A stretch of DNA of 64,000 nt, taken from the NCBI GenBank assembly GCA_037179385.1, contig CM074188.1, forward strand, positions 20,229,318 through 20,293,317, given 5' to 3'. The translations under genes were made by a program, and so were the position numbers. The stretch is from Holothuria scabra. Its lineage: Eukaryota > Echinodermata > Holothuroidea > Aspidochirotida > Holothuriidae. Below, piece after piece: positions 37,531 through 49,409 of the stretch; the stretch's first letter is position 1, and each line of letters begins with the position of its first letter. The notes under the pieces are model-generated. The model ran no database searches. It saw only the letters and a list, made by a program, of their open reading frames with translations, and had not been told where the DNA came from.

Positions 37531-40098
37531 GGGTGAAAGCCAAAAATGGTCACCCATAAACCTCAAATGTAAAGTTGTTTCTTTGGGATTACATTCATTT
37601 AAATTTATTGAGGTAGAAATTATGGTTAATGAATCCAGAAAAATTTTTCCGAAAATTTGTGTTTTCACTGATACAGAGGGCACTAACTTCAAAAAAGTAG
37701 CCAACTAAGCACGAGGGATGGAATTTGGTTTAGATGTGATGTAAAATAAGGCGGATGAATTAAGTTTCTTCTATTTGGATGTTCATGTTACCATGTTTCA
37801 TTGCATGAAAAATTTTGCAAAAATGCTTGTGTAAAAGTAGAGAAAAACAGTAAGAAACAGGTCAAAATTCCGTCCCTCGCGTTTTTTCATACAAAAGTTT
37901 AATTTTTTGAGGGTTAACTTGGGATAAAATGTGAGCAAATCAGTGAAGTATCAATATTTGTGTCCTTAACGCCTGTTGTAAAAATAAAAAAAAAAACAAA
38001 ATCTCAAAGGGGTATAATTCGTAAGGGACGTTTTAGAGAGGGACGGAATTTTGTGCGAGGGACGGAATTTGAGTGCGAGGGACGGAATATTTTATAGTGA
38101 TGTCAGAGCAGGTAAAACAGTCATCACTGGTGCCAAGCAGTTTGCTGAATATGCAAACACTAGAGTGACTGCAACAGAAATATTCTATGTTGCTGCAGGA
38201 GATATCTCCATGCCCTCCATCCCAGAAAAGGTACCTGAAGTACCAGGCACACGCAGAGTACATTTCATTGATCCTACATGCAGCAACGGTAAAAACAAAC
38301 AGACATTTTTCTCCCAGAGTCAGTTTTGCCTCCCAGGTGAAGAGATGCTTAGAGAGCAGTTGTATGATTTGAATGATGAGAGTAATGAGATAGTGAATGG
38401 TGATGTGAATGGTGATCATAATCAAGCTGGTAGTCAAAGCCATGTGGTGAGTGGTGGTGACCAGGATGGGGGTCAGATTTCATTGGTGGATGGTGGTCAG
38501 TTACCGTTGAAAGTGGGTGAGTGGGTAATAGTTGATTACAATGGCCAAATTTTGTATCCTGGGGAAGTGGCAAGTAAAGTGGGTAGTAATACTCAGGTAA
38601 ATGCCATGGCAAAAACAGGCAAATATTGGAAATGGCCAGAGAGGGGAGACATTCTATGGTATTCTAAAGGCATGGTGAAATGGAAGATAACCCCTGTTCT
38701 CCCAGTTTGTGGAACAAGAGACCATTATTTGTGTAGTGAATTGTAGGATTTAAAATCCTTGGCCACAGATATGATCACCTGAATTATACTGATTACATTT
38801 GCAAATTGGCAATTTATGTTCATTATATCCTTTTGAACTTTCATTACAGATATTTGAGGATTTGGTGTTAAGGATTCCATTAAGATTACAGTATTAATGA
38901 CAACTATTGAGTTTATTCATTGTTAGGAAATTCTTTTTTTTGGCCATGAACTTACCTTCAATGGTCAAGGCTTTAGTGTTTTGCTTTTAATGTGTGTAGT
39001 AGCTATATGGTGGAGTCATTTTTGAATTATTAATGTTCAATGCTGATGATTAAAATTTTGCTAGGTTTGAAAGCAAGGTGAACTTTTCTAGTTTGTAATC
39101 CAGGTTAATTTCGTATATGAATTTTGCAACATTCCAAATTAACATTCTTTCTAAACTTGAATTAATGTTGTTGTTTCTGTATCTCACTACATTGTGAAAA
39201 GACCTATCATACCAAACACTTCATATAAAGCTGTCTAGCCCATTATATTGTTTACCACAATATGTACTGGCATATTGACCACAATATGCATAGAGTACTG
39301 TATGTGTTCCAAACACTGCATACAGTATGCTCAGTTCTTACATCTTCATTATAAAGGACAGTTGAAGATGATTAGTTTTTACCATTTAGCATGTCAAAAG
39401 ACTTCAAGGGCTGACAGAAGGATAAAGTAGAGCAACAACTTTTTATAGTCAACCTCTCTCTTCTTGTCCATCGCCTAAATGTGTGGTCTTATTTTAAAGG
39501 CCCCTTCTGCATGCCCCTAAGTCTATCCTGACAGCTTTCATTTCCAACCGTATGTGTTAACTAGGTGGTATACATTCAGAACATGTTTTTGAGTGTTGTG
39601 GGGCAGGTGTGTGAGGACGTGGAAATAAGAATCAGGATTTTCAACTGTTAACATCTCCGTTTCAAACATATGGACAGAAATTCCGTCCCTCGCATTCCGT
39701 CCCTCGCACCTCCCTTTTTTTTATAATTGCAAAATATAACAAGTTAATAATGAGACTTTTTATACCTTTTCTAGTTAAAGGCATAAAATTATTTCAACTT
39801 TATAGAAATGTTATAATTACATTTGAATTCCTCTTATATTTGATGAAAATGTAACAAATGTTTGATGTGCTTGCACACCCACTTTTTATCATTCCATCCC
39901 TCGCACCAATAAATGTTCGTTGCCATAGCAACATGACTGATCTTTAATATGTTGAAACTGTGTTATTTTGTTGAGTTTTATTCTCTTAATTGAATCAACT
40001 ATTGAGGTTTTCTTACTTCACAACAGATAAGCTATAATAAAGGTAAATGTGCTTCCAAATTCCGTCCCTCGTTCTTACGGTATTTTTGGCTTTGACCC
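37531..40098. mobile_element. DNA transposon, 2568 bp, inserted in minisatellite; family not identified
   Basis: Terminal repeats GGGTGAAAGCCAAAAAT (37531-37547) and its inverse at 40082-40098 differ at one base. They are flanked by TACT at 37527-37530 and 40099-40102. Because the host is a regular 49-bp array, the empty site is known, and TACT is a true 4-bp duplication. Copies of GCGAGGGACGGAATT sit mostly in + orientation on the left (37710, 38037, 38055, 38075; one inverse at 37866) and in inverse orientation on the right (39679, 39694, 39891, 40058), as expected for subterminal transposase-binding sites. One ORF (38051-38746) lies inside. I cannot name the superfamily. Confidence 0.9.
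38051..38746 (+). CDS. Transposon-borne ORF, about 231 codons, no clear start codon
   Basis: The frame is open from 38051 to TAG at 38744-38746 but has no early ATG (first Met near codon 54), so it is probably the last exon or a truncated remnant. Its 5' end overlaps the subterminal motif, which translates as ARDGIF. The N-terminal part reads SDVRAGKTVITGAKQFAEYA, FYVAAGDISMPSIP and PGTRRVHFIDP; the middle is Asp/Asn/Gly-rich. The C-terminal part VGEWVIVDYNGQILYPGEV, KTGKYWKWPERGDILWY and RDHYLCSEL resembles a small beta-barrel (SH3/Tudor-like) module. No catalytic transposase motif is visible. I do not recognise the family. Confidence 0.5.
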   Translation: MCEGRNLSARDGIFYSDVRAGKTVITGAKQFAEYANTRVTATEIFYVAAGDISMPSIPEKVPEVPGTRRVHFIDPTCSNGKNKQTFFSQSQFCLPGEEMLREQLYDLNDESNEIVNGDVNGDHNQAGSQSHVVSGGDQDGGQISLVDGGQLPLKVGEWVIVDYNGQILYPGEVASKVGSNTQVNAMAKTGKYWKWPERGDILWYSKGMVKWKITPVLPVCGTRDHYLCSEL

Positions 40099-40175
40099 TA
40101 CTGTACATTGCTAGAGACACTACCAGGAATGTGGGTAAGATGAGCACTACTGTACACTGCTAGAGGCACTACCAG
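40099..40175. repeat. 49-bp minisatellite, right part
   Basis: One and a half units of the same 49-bp repeat on the far side of the inserted element. A pyrimidine-rich tract follows to about 40258. Confidence 0.92.
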
Positions 40176-40258
40176 TTTCTCCTACGCATCTCTTCCCTCT
40201 TCTTCCTTTTTTTTTTCTTTTCTTCTCTTTTTCCTTCTCCCTCTTTTCATCTCAGTTC

Positions 40259-43200
40259 TAAACCGGGGGTGGGGGAACCCAGGCCAATCTATTTGTATCA
40301 GAATCATCATGCTGTTTTTCAGACCATACTGTACTACTGTACCAATTGAAAAAAAATGGAACAGTTTGGGAATGAAATATTTTGCCTCCCTATACTATAC
40401 CACTGTATGGGTTCTCTCTATTTCATTCCTTCCATACCCCCCTATCTGTCTCATGAATCCCTCTGACCTTATAACCTGTCTCAGGACTATCCCACTTACC
40501 CTAATAGAGATTATGATTCAGAGTTAGGGGACATGGCCACCAGAAACTGGGAGAACCAATGACACAGGGAAAACAAGAAAGATGACTAATGAGGAGCTAT
40601 CAAAATCTTTCCCAGTGTTTCCATCAATGACAGAAAGAGGGAATTGTCATTCTAGCCCCTTCTCCTTCCCAAAAAATACCCTTTTTCCATAAATTAAAGT
40701 AAAATTCAATATCTTGGTTTGTTATAGAAGAAACCTTTGTAGAAATGTTTGAACTTACATAATTAAATAGCATTTAAAACCCTTCACAATGCAAATAACT
40801 GATTGAAACATTCAATGGGAATAAGGTTCACAATATACTGTACATAGGTCACAAAGTTGACTTAGATCTGTCACACTCCATTTATTTTTCACAATGGCTC
40901 ATTCCTGTGATGGCTGAATGGATGACATATACTGTACATACATGTACAACCTTCTACTGCTTTACAATATGCCATACTGATTCTTTTATTCAAGAACTTT
41001 TGTTTACAATACAGTTCTTCTACAAGAAGGAAGTTGTCATTTACAATGATCACACCTTAGGTGTTGTCTACAATGTTCGTCCTGGGTAGGATGTTAAACT
41101 GCATCCGGTTGTGGAGTTTCTTTAAACATGGGAATAATAAGGTTACCTTTTGCCACAACTGCCTCCAGGGCACTCTTGGGCAAGGTGCACCTGTATATTT
41201 GCCCTATGCTTTTAAGTGCTCTTGCCTCTGGGCGTGTTGTTGCCTTCCAGCGTGTTGCCTTTGGGCGCCTTGTTGCCTCCGGGCCTGCTGCTGCCTCCAG
41301 GCATGTTGTTGTCTCCGGGCGTGTTGTTGCCTCCGGGTGTGTTGAAGCCTTCGGGCGTGTTGGTGCCTTCGGGCATGGTGTTGCCTTTGGAGGCAGAGTT
41401 GCCTCCAGGCGTGAGGTGGCCTTGAAGATAGGTGCAGGATGTTCTTGGCCTTTGTTGTCTTGGGGGATAGTGTGGGGTTGATGTTGAAGGCAGTTGTGGA
41501 TGAGTTGGCAGGTTGTTGGGGTGGGGTTGGAGCATATTTTTCGTTTGTTACAAACCTTTTGGTTCCGTATTTTGTGTGTGGATGGTTAACAGTTAGTGTT
41601 TGTGTTTTTGTCCAGCTGGTTTTGGTTGTCTATTTATTGCAACGTGCCCGTTTCTATGTTTAAAATGAAACAATTTCCAATCATATGATGACGTCTACGT
41701 ACATAAAAATGCATTGTGCAAGATAGGCTCACCTACCCCACGGAGCGGACTTGGTTTGTTCACTTCCCCTTCAAGGCTTTACAAACAACCGTCCCGAAAA
41801 TGAAGAGGCCTGCATCCAATTTTAGATGCAAACTTCATTACCATAATATGACTTATTCATATCCTGCCTCATTTTTTTATACTTTTGCTTTGAGTGAGTG
41901 TTTGTATTCAGATTGTTGAACATTGTAAACTGAAGGACTAGACTGAAACCTGATCGGATCACTACTGTTTTGCATAACCATCAGAGTGTCCAGTGGGTAC
42001 TACCGGGAAGTGTCCTTTACGATGTCATATCAATTCTGTGGGTGGCATGGGCTACTACATGATTTAAATGGGACCAGATGTTGCCTTCTTATGAATATTC
42101 ACTGACATTCAACCAGTCTCGAGGCCACATACAGTATTTCTATGAATATCCAGAGAATCTGTTTTGTGTTCACTTTGGCAGACTTGGTGGGGATATGACT
42201 GAAAAGGAATATGCCCTACCAGGGATTCGGCCAGAAACACAAAAACCCAAGTCCAAATTGATGCTGTCCTGAGCTTAAGTTATGAGTGGGTTCAGGGGGT
42301 TAAACGCATGCTTCAAGGCCCCTGTAAGGTGCAATTTGAATGTTTTAAAGGCCATTCATTTGTGTAAGTTCTAACATTGCTGCAAAAGTGTTGTCATTTT
42401 AAGTAAAAAACCAAGATATTGACAATTTTCTAATTTTGATGGAAATGAAAGGGGGAGGATTTTACCCACCTTCTTCTGGAAGGGTGGGGGACAAATCCCC
42501 CCCCTTTCCCCCCTCTGACGGAAACCCTGCCTACAGTCTGCTACGCAGGCAAGGGCTCACCAAGAACAGTACTTACAGTATGACAGCGTACAAACTTTTT
42601 GTATACTCCAAACATCTAAATTTTCTCACAAATGTGCAAAACATTTTCCAAAATATCCTTTTGAATTCAATTTGCTCATATCTGTACTACAGTATAAAAT
42701 CCTTGTATGAACAGAAAAACTGAAAATTTTGATAAAGGCAGCTGATTAAAGAGAAACACTGTTTTCCTTTTGAAAACTATCACGAAGCACCACAAATGTA
42801 CTCCCATGGGCAACTGGGTAAAGCTGGCATTCCACATTGACTGAAGGTTCACAAGGCCTAAGGTTCACAAAATTAAATATGACAATGCGATATGGTCCAC
42901 AACTCCACACATTTTTTTTTTCAATTTCTTTTCTTATGAAAAGAAGTCTGTCAGACCAAGAAAGTCAAGGAGTTTGCAAATTCAGAATCAGAAAAGGTTT
43001 AGGAGATTGAAAATGAAAAAGGTCTGTGTGACTCACTAAGGCCTGAAGGACTGCAAGTTTCTAATTTCTATCTCCTGAACCTTCTCCATTTGTGGTCAAG
43101 ATCGTGGACCTTCCAATTGCAGTACAGTACAACAGTTCCTTTTCAGTCTCACAGACCTTTTGTGCCAAGCACTTGTGGTTTTGTGGGGTATAACCATGGA

Positions 43201-45992
43201 CTTCCTATGCATGGAAAGAGTATACTGCATTTTAGACTGTCCCTACCATACTTGTGAGTATACTGTAGGCATAGCAAGATGGCTGTGTGCCATGGTTTTT
43301 GTGTGTGAATGTTTGGACTTGCCAGTAGTTCAATTCAACAGATTTTGCAATATACTTGAAATATTTTCGAAATAATGCAAGGTACAGTAACCTGGTCAAA
43401 ACCACTACATGTATGCAGGAATATGATATTGTTTCTCATTCAAATTCAACTTTTGTTTAAATACTACAGAGTCGTCATCACATCATACAAATTAAAGCTT
43501 CACAGCGGCCTCCTTGGTATGCCTTTTTTGTCCCAGTGATGATATGAGGAACATGTTTCATCCTCTGTTCATGTATGGCTGTAACACTGAAAGACACCCT
43601 ATGACCCCTGGGCATTCATGGGAGAGTCAAATGCATGTCGCATTCGTTTTTAAAAGTTGTAATGCAGGCATGTACAGTATCAAATTTTTCAAAATGTTGC
43701 GGCGAAGCAACCTACTGTATACAGTAATACAGTTTGTGAGGTATCTACAGTATATAGTACTGTAACACCATATTGTACTGTAACAAACCTACATTAAGTA
43801 GAGGCAACAGAGGGGTACTTTCAGGCTCCAAACAAACACTTACCAATCTTGTCTGGGAGGGGGGTGTTCAAGGGTTTGTCTTACAATTGATAGGGTGAAC
43901 TGGGGGGGTTTTGTCCACGTAAGGGGTTTTGGTTTTGAAAATTAAATCAAGCAAAGTCATTTAACCAACTTACCATTGGTTAACACCTCCAATGCCTGTA
44001 AACTATATATGTCCTCTGCTTTTTTTTCCTCTTTTGGGATATGAAATGTTGGCAAAAGAGGTTGAAAACTGGCAATTTTCAACCTAGCCTAGAATATTTT
44101 CAACCTCCCTGTTAAAAACCATGCAAATTTACATTAAAATTTATTTTACGGAGGTCATAAGAAGTAATCACCCAGATGTTAATGTGGAGGTAAAGTCTCT
44201 TAATTACAGTATAATTGGTGAATGACCATTAATTGTACCACTCAAATTAAAACTAATCAAATATCTTTAATTTCAATGATTTTATGCAGGTTTAAAACTA
44301 GGTGATCCAAAACAGCCTAAGACATTGAAAAGTGTTGCGTGGTTTTCAATGAAAGCAGATACTGTACAACTTTGGGGGGAAGTTCTGTTTGTGACAAAAC
44401 CAACCAACTTCTTTTATTTAGTTGGTAAAATCTGACCACTTAGTAATAAAACTACATAAATTTGTGGAGGTAAGCCGTCTGGTTTACTGACCACTGCAAG
44501 AAAAGATGATTTTAAAACAAACTGCATGATCTGCATTTGGTTTTGGGGTTCAGATTTTTTGTTCCGGTCAAAAGAAATACCCTGTAGGTTGAAAACGCCC
44601 TAATCTACCCTAGTGCATACCATGTTTATAGTGTTTTCCCCTTTCCAAACATGAATTGCAAATAACTTGCTCCAGATCAAGATAGATCTCACAAGTTACA
44701 GTTTGGTCAAAAAGAAGCAACATCTCTTCATCCAGAAGATCCACTACCACATGATACTGTACGTACTGTAAGCCTCACAAGCTAGACCTACAGTACAGGT
44801 TACAGTAACTTTGTACAGAGCTGTCTCATATTTATGTTGAAAAGTGGTTACAGTACTTACTTACGTACACGTACATTAAGTCAGGTCATCTTCTTACTTC
44901 TTAAAGCAAAACTGTAATAGGCCTGTACTGTACCACATGTGATTACATGATATTAAAAGTAAAAACAACTGGCACAATATAACAGGGTCAATTAGGCAAT
45001 AGACTACTTATAGTACTCCAAATTTTGGGTTTTCAGACAAGGCAGAAAACCCTGTTTTAAAGCTACTGCACAATACTGTAGGTACAGTAGTGTTACAAGA
45101 CCTAGTTACAGTGGTGCTTCTTAAAGGGACTGTCTTCATACAGTAGTTTTGTGAACAAGAAGCAGGCTTACCAAAGGGGTTTCTACAGCTACAGTAACAC
45201 AATGAAGTTGAGGCACAATTTGTGACATACAGGTCAAACTATTTTAATACTTCAGCAAATAGTAGCCTAAATAGTTCTGTTGCTTCCACCTTCCTACAAA
45301 ATGCAAAAATAAATGACTTTCAATCTGCTTTCGTGAAATCTTACTACTTTTTTGGGGCATCATCTCACGGTCAAATTTTCAAATCTCACGGTAAAATAAC
45401 ATTATTCAAAATACAAACGCTAAGCCACAAAGGAAATAAAAGCCTTACTGTACTTGTCCTGCTTACTTGTAAAACTGCATTGCGATCCCATCTTAGAGCG
45501 ATATACTGTAGGCGGAGGCCGGCTGCTACACAGGCCTAGGAAGTTGAAATACGTACCCTAGCCTGCTCATGCAACTTTTTTGGTCGTGCATACAGCGCAT
45601 ACAACGTTGCATAGACCTTGGATCGCGAATTTCTCTCTGCAGTGCGAAGAGTTCAAAATCTTGTCTTTTCTGTCTTGCAATAGACAAGTAAGGCGCGTAA
45701 TCACCGTGCATGCAATTCTAACGAGTGGCACAGACCGAATCATATTAAAAATGGAAACACCCCATAATATCCCTGAATGACATAGGTCTACACTGCATAC
45801 AAACAAACCATTAACCTGCCGGTGTCCTGTCTCGTTGAAAAATAAAACAGCTGGAGTAGTAAGTATTCATGTAAGTTACGGTGGTCAAGGGAAGAGGCCT
45901 TGCAAAGAGTGTGGAGTCGGTATTTCCCCAGACCAGAACCCCTACCTCACCATCTGTTATCTTCCCAGTGATGAAAAACTCGTCATGGCATA
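40259..45992. other. Gene-poor interval
   Basis: Apart from the 18-bp minisatellite I see only short ORFs without motifs, many TACTGTA/TACAGTA strings (densest at 44.7-45.5 kb) and a CpG-richer patch at 45.5-45.8 kb. The frame at 42078-42272 (NLFCVHFGRLGGDMTEKEYA) is unassigned and could be an exon or repeat remnant. Confidence 0.4.
41211..41425. repeat. 18-bp minisatellite
   Basis: Degenerate units of GTGTTGTTGCCTCCGGGC. Because the period is a multiple of three, several frames stay open (for example NTPGGN-type peptides on the - strand), but no splice sites or flanking coding sequence support a gene. Confidence 0.85.
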
Positions 45993-46983
45993 CATAGGCG
46001 GAGGAAGCAGGGGGGCAGCGGGGCCTGGCCCCCAATAATTTTTTCCTATGAGATGGCCCGCAATAACTGAATGTCTCAAAATAAAAGTTTCTAAAGAGCA
46101 ATAGGCCAATTTGGTAATAAGCACGTTTAACGCAAAGTATAATTTTGTGTTATCATGATTACTAATCAAAGTGCAAAAGTTGCAAAGCTCCTCCCTCCCC
46201 CCTCCTGCACCCCCAATTTAATAACCTGTAGGAGAGTTTACTTTTGCCCTTCAAACAGTTTAAACAAAAACTTTTCTGCAAGCTACAGTATGTTTCTTTT
46301 TCAAATTATCTTTCTTCTTCTCAAATCAGGGCCTTTTAAACATACTGAGCGAGGCGAGTACCCAGTCCCCTTATTGCATGGCCCCAATGACACACATTTG
46401 CCCCAATAATAATGCCCTTATAATAATGTCCCTTTTATGATTATCAGTACTGTAATACCTATACAAAGGTACTCTTTTTGCTAACTATTAAGTCCGCTTA
46501 AAAGCCTAAAATGTCAGAGCTTCCGGGGGCTCTGTTGCGAGCCCCTGGACCTCAAGCATATTTTAAATAGAACTCCCTATTGATTAAATGCCCCCAAGCA
46601 CTTTGGATCTGTAAAAAATGCCCTGTCTCAAATAATCAATCACATGTTTAATTGGAGTACTGTAGCTTCAACATTTTGGCTTTGCCCCATAAAATTACTG
46701 TAAACTTTGTTTCTCCTTAATCAAATGCCATGTACTGTAGTACTTCCGGTTTCCATTCTCATCCATAACCTCACCCCACTCCTGAATTAAATTCGTATTT
46801 TAGAATTCTTAATTTAAATATGATTTGAGACTATTTTGGAGCCTCTCAAATCACTAAAATCGCTGAGCTTCCGGGGACTTTGCTCCCTGGACCCCACCAG
46901 GGGCCCTTAAGCGGACCTCTGGACCCCACGCCGATGGGATTTTGCACTTTGCGCCCAATAAAAAACATCTTCCGCCGCCTATG
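45993..46983 (+). mobile_element. CATAGGCGG transposon, copy 1 (991 bp)
   Basis: Ends CATAGGCGGAGGAAG and CTTCCGCCGCCTATG are inverted repeats, flanked by ATA on both sides. The interior aligns with 49410-50515. No intact ORF. Confidence 0.8.
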
Positions 46984-47984
46984 ATATACAGTAGTACAAG
47001 ACAAATTTGGAATCTCCAGGTTTGAGGTACCAATCTCCAGGTGTTGTTACAAAAATCTCAAGGTTTGCTATTTTGGAGGTTGGCATATGTCTGCAACCGG
47101 ATACGCTGTATGCCAAATTTGTTGGCCTACATTTCTGTACGCCACAGATCTCTCTGTGAAAGACCCTACGTTCCAGTAGGCTATGGCAGTTAGATTAGTT
47201 TTAGGCCTGTATAGTAAGTTACTGTATCATGAGATGATCACTATCAGTAGTCGATCACTGTCTCCTAAACGCCATTGCAGTGAGTAGGTGCGATGTGATT
47301 GCGATACTAGAATATCCTGCAATGCAAATTCTTCAAACAACATCAAAACCAATTATTTGTCATCATGGTTTTGACTTTTAAAGCAAAAATGTTAGTCATG
47401 GCCACATTTTCAAGCTTCAGCAAAAGTATGAACCAGAAATTTGCAAAAATCAGTAAAAATGATGATGAGAATATCTTTTATGAAGTTTTAAGTAAGAATT
47501 CTGATAGGATGAAGATTGTCCTGTATCATTTTGTCAAAATCTGGCCCTAAATATAGTAATTTGTAGGATTTTGTTTGTTTGTTTTATGAAGTGATCGACT
47601 CATGATTACTTCATAAGCATTGCTAGGCCTAGGCTACTTGCACTGCCTCCTACATTTCAAAATTTATTTTCTACAAATTACTCAGTCCAAACAACACCAA
47701 AATATAGCACAAATAAGAAGACATATAACAAAATATTTCTGTCAAATTTTATCGTTTTTGTAGATGTTTTCATATTTTTGTGGCAACGAACTTTAAGTTT
47801 GGTAGATGATCAACTCATGATAAACCTAGGCTAGTATAGCCTAGAGTGTATAAGCTTCGAACACAAGCTCTTTCTGCTGGTTGAGGTTAGAATATAGCAG
47901 TATCATTGTCATTTAATTCATGTTACATACCATCCTTAGGCTCTAATTTAGAATCCGTGCCCGGAACTGCGTCATAGCTGTACG

Positions 47985-48150
47985 GTTAGGGGTTACGTAT
48001 GCATAGCTATAGTAATAGGTTAGGGTTACGTACGCATAGTAATAGGTTAGGGTTACGTACGCATAGTAATAAGGTTAGGGTTACGTACGCATAGTAATAA
48101 GGTTAGGGTTACGTACTGTACGCATAGGTATAGGGTTAGGGTGGGCCATA
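47985..48150. repeat. 27-bp minisatellite containing TTAGGG
   Basis: About five units of GGTTAGGGTTACGTACGCAT plus AGTAATA. The TTAGGG strings are separated by non-telomeric sequence, so this is not a telomere array. Confidence 0.85.
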
Positions 48151-48342
48151 TGCAGGTGTACGCATGCATAGGAACTGTATACGTAGGGGTATATAAACAT
48201 TTACGTATACGTATCGCATACTGTACATATATATACACTCTCCAGTACATACAGTTAGCTACGTATACCTACAGCTATATGTAATAGATAGTATTATTAG
48301 ACAGTACTTATATTATTTTTAACCCATCCACCAGCAACGGCG

Positions 48343-48427
48343 CTCGTAGCGCAGTAGGCAAGCGCGCTGGTCTTCATGCTAGAATCGCTATATCGCTAGG
48401 GTCGAGGGTTCGGGTCCCGGTACTAAC
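48343..48427 (+). other. tRNA-Met-like segment, not a functional tRNA
   Basis: GCTCGTAGCGCAGTAGGCAA is close to the D-arm and A box of eukaryotic tRNA-Met, and GGTTCGGGTCCCGGTAC resembles a T-arm. The anticodon region (GGTCTTCATGCTAG) and an over-long middle do not fold into a standard cloverleaf. It is likely a SINE-type head captured in the element. Confidence 0.5.
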
Positions 48428-48839
48428 AATGCTTTTCTTTCTTCCACAGCACTAACCATTGTCTTCTTTCCTCAGCACACAGTTATAGCGCTGTTCCTCG
48501 AGTGAGGAAAAAAAGAAAAGGGTTTTTTACTTAAAAAAGAAAAAACTTAAAGTTTGAGCGCCCTCTTTTGGAAATTGTGAAGTGAGTAAAATTATGTCTA
48601 CTTCCGGGCACGGATTCTAAATTAGCACCCATCCTTACAATGGTTATTCAAAATTATGTCTAGACCTAGGCTAGGTCTATATCATTATGTTCTTAACTTA
48701 ATTGTAAGCTTAGCCCAGGCTAGGGGAACCGTTACTGGCTACAGTATATTCAACAAGTGAGTCTGTACATGCACAGTAGTAATGTGTAACGTTATTGTAT
48801 ACAAACCTTACAACAAGGTAACGTGAAATATGATCGTCC

Positions 48840-49265
48840 TGTCACACTGACACAGCTGCCACTTCGGTGCTAATATTGCTCTGAACTTCGTGCCCGCCGT
48901 GGGAAATGCTACTTTAAGAAAATCATTTCATTTCAGACACAAGCACAAATCAAAGGGGGTTCTGTCAGTAATTTTAACGTTACTACTCGCGCAGAGCAGA
49001 TACAGTAAGATGGGCTGCGTAGAGGATATCGGCTAGGCTACCTGGTTGGCGCGTACGTACGACGTACAGCCACACTTACGCAATCAACGCTACCCTAACG
49101 CACTGGTTCTTCTGAGAGTAGTTGGCCAATTCCAAGATCAAGTAGCAGAAAAACCACTGTGCATGTATGCGTCTGCAGCGTGACTATGCACACTACGGAG
49201 TAGCGAAAACGCATCTGTAACGTTAGTGTAACTTTGACGACTGCTCCTATTTCCGAGTGCAGCTC
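48840..49265. promoter_or_regulatory. CpG-rich patch, possible promoter
   Basis: Clusters such as CGTGCCCGCCGTG, ACTCGCGCAGAG and GGCGCGTACGTACGACG stand out from the CpG-poor DNA to the left. It could hold a transcription start for the OTUD7-like gene (first non-coding exon) or another gene. No direct signal proves it. Confidence 0.25.
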
Positions 49266-49409
49266 GCCATTTGTAAACTAAACGGTCCCTATCAAATAGA
49301 AAAAGGACGGAGGAAGGTGGGGCGGGAGGAAAATTGAAGGAGAGGAGAAGGGAGCAAATGCCAAGGTCAGTCATACAATGACACAACCACTGACCTACAT
49401 ACCTGGATG

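Larger units (their letters stand above)
47930..48637. mobile_element. Non-autonomous DNA transposon with 9-bp duplication, carrying minisatellite and tRNA-like sequence
   Basis: CCATCCTTA occurs at 47930-47938 and 48629-48637. Just inside are inverted ends with a perfect 24-bp core (47943-47966 and 48602-48625; CTAATTTAGAATCCGTGC...). A 9-bp duplication is typical of Mutator-like elements, though the terminal sequence alone does not prove this. The interior holds a 27-bp minisatellite, a tRNA-like block and an A-rich stretch; there is no ORF. Confidence 0.85.

Noticed and set aside
38349..38612. His-rich - strand frame
   Set aside because: Shadow of the Asp/Gly-rich part of the transposon ORF.
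41128..41535. Gly/Asn/Pro or Leu/Pro repeat proteins
   Set aside because: They result from an 18-bp minisatellite that keeps several frames open at once; no supporting gene structure.
45526..45711. - strand frame starting MHGDYAPYLSIARQKRQDF before a GTACGT donor
   Set aside because: Could be a first exon in a CpG-richer patch, but the peptide is unrecognisable and no in-phase partner was found.
47985..48150. Interstitial telomere
   Set aside because: TTAGGG occurs once or twice per 27-bp unit, separated by other bases, not as a pure hexamer array.
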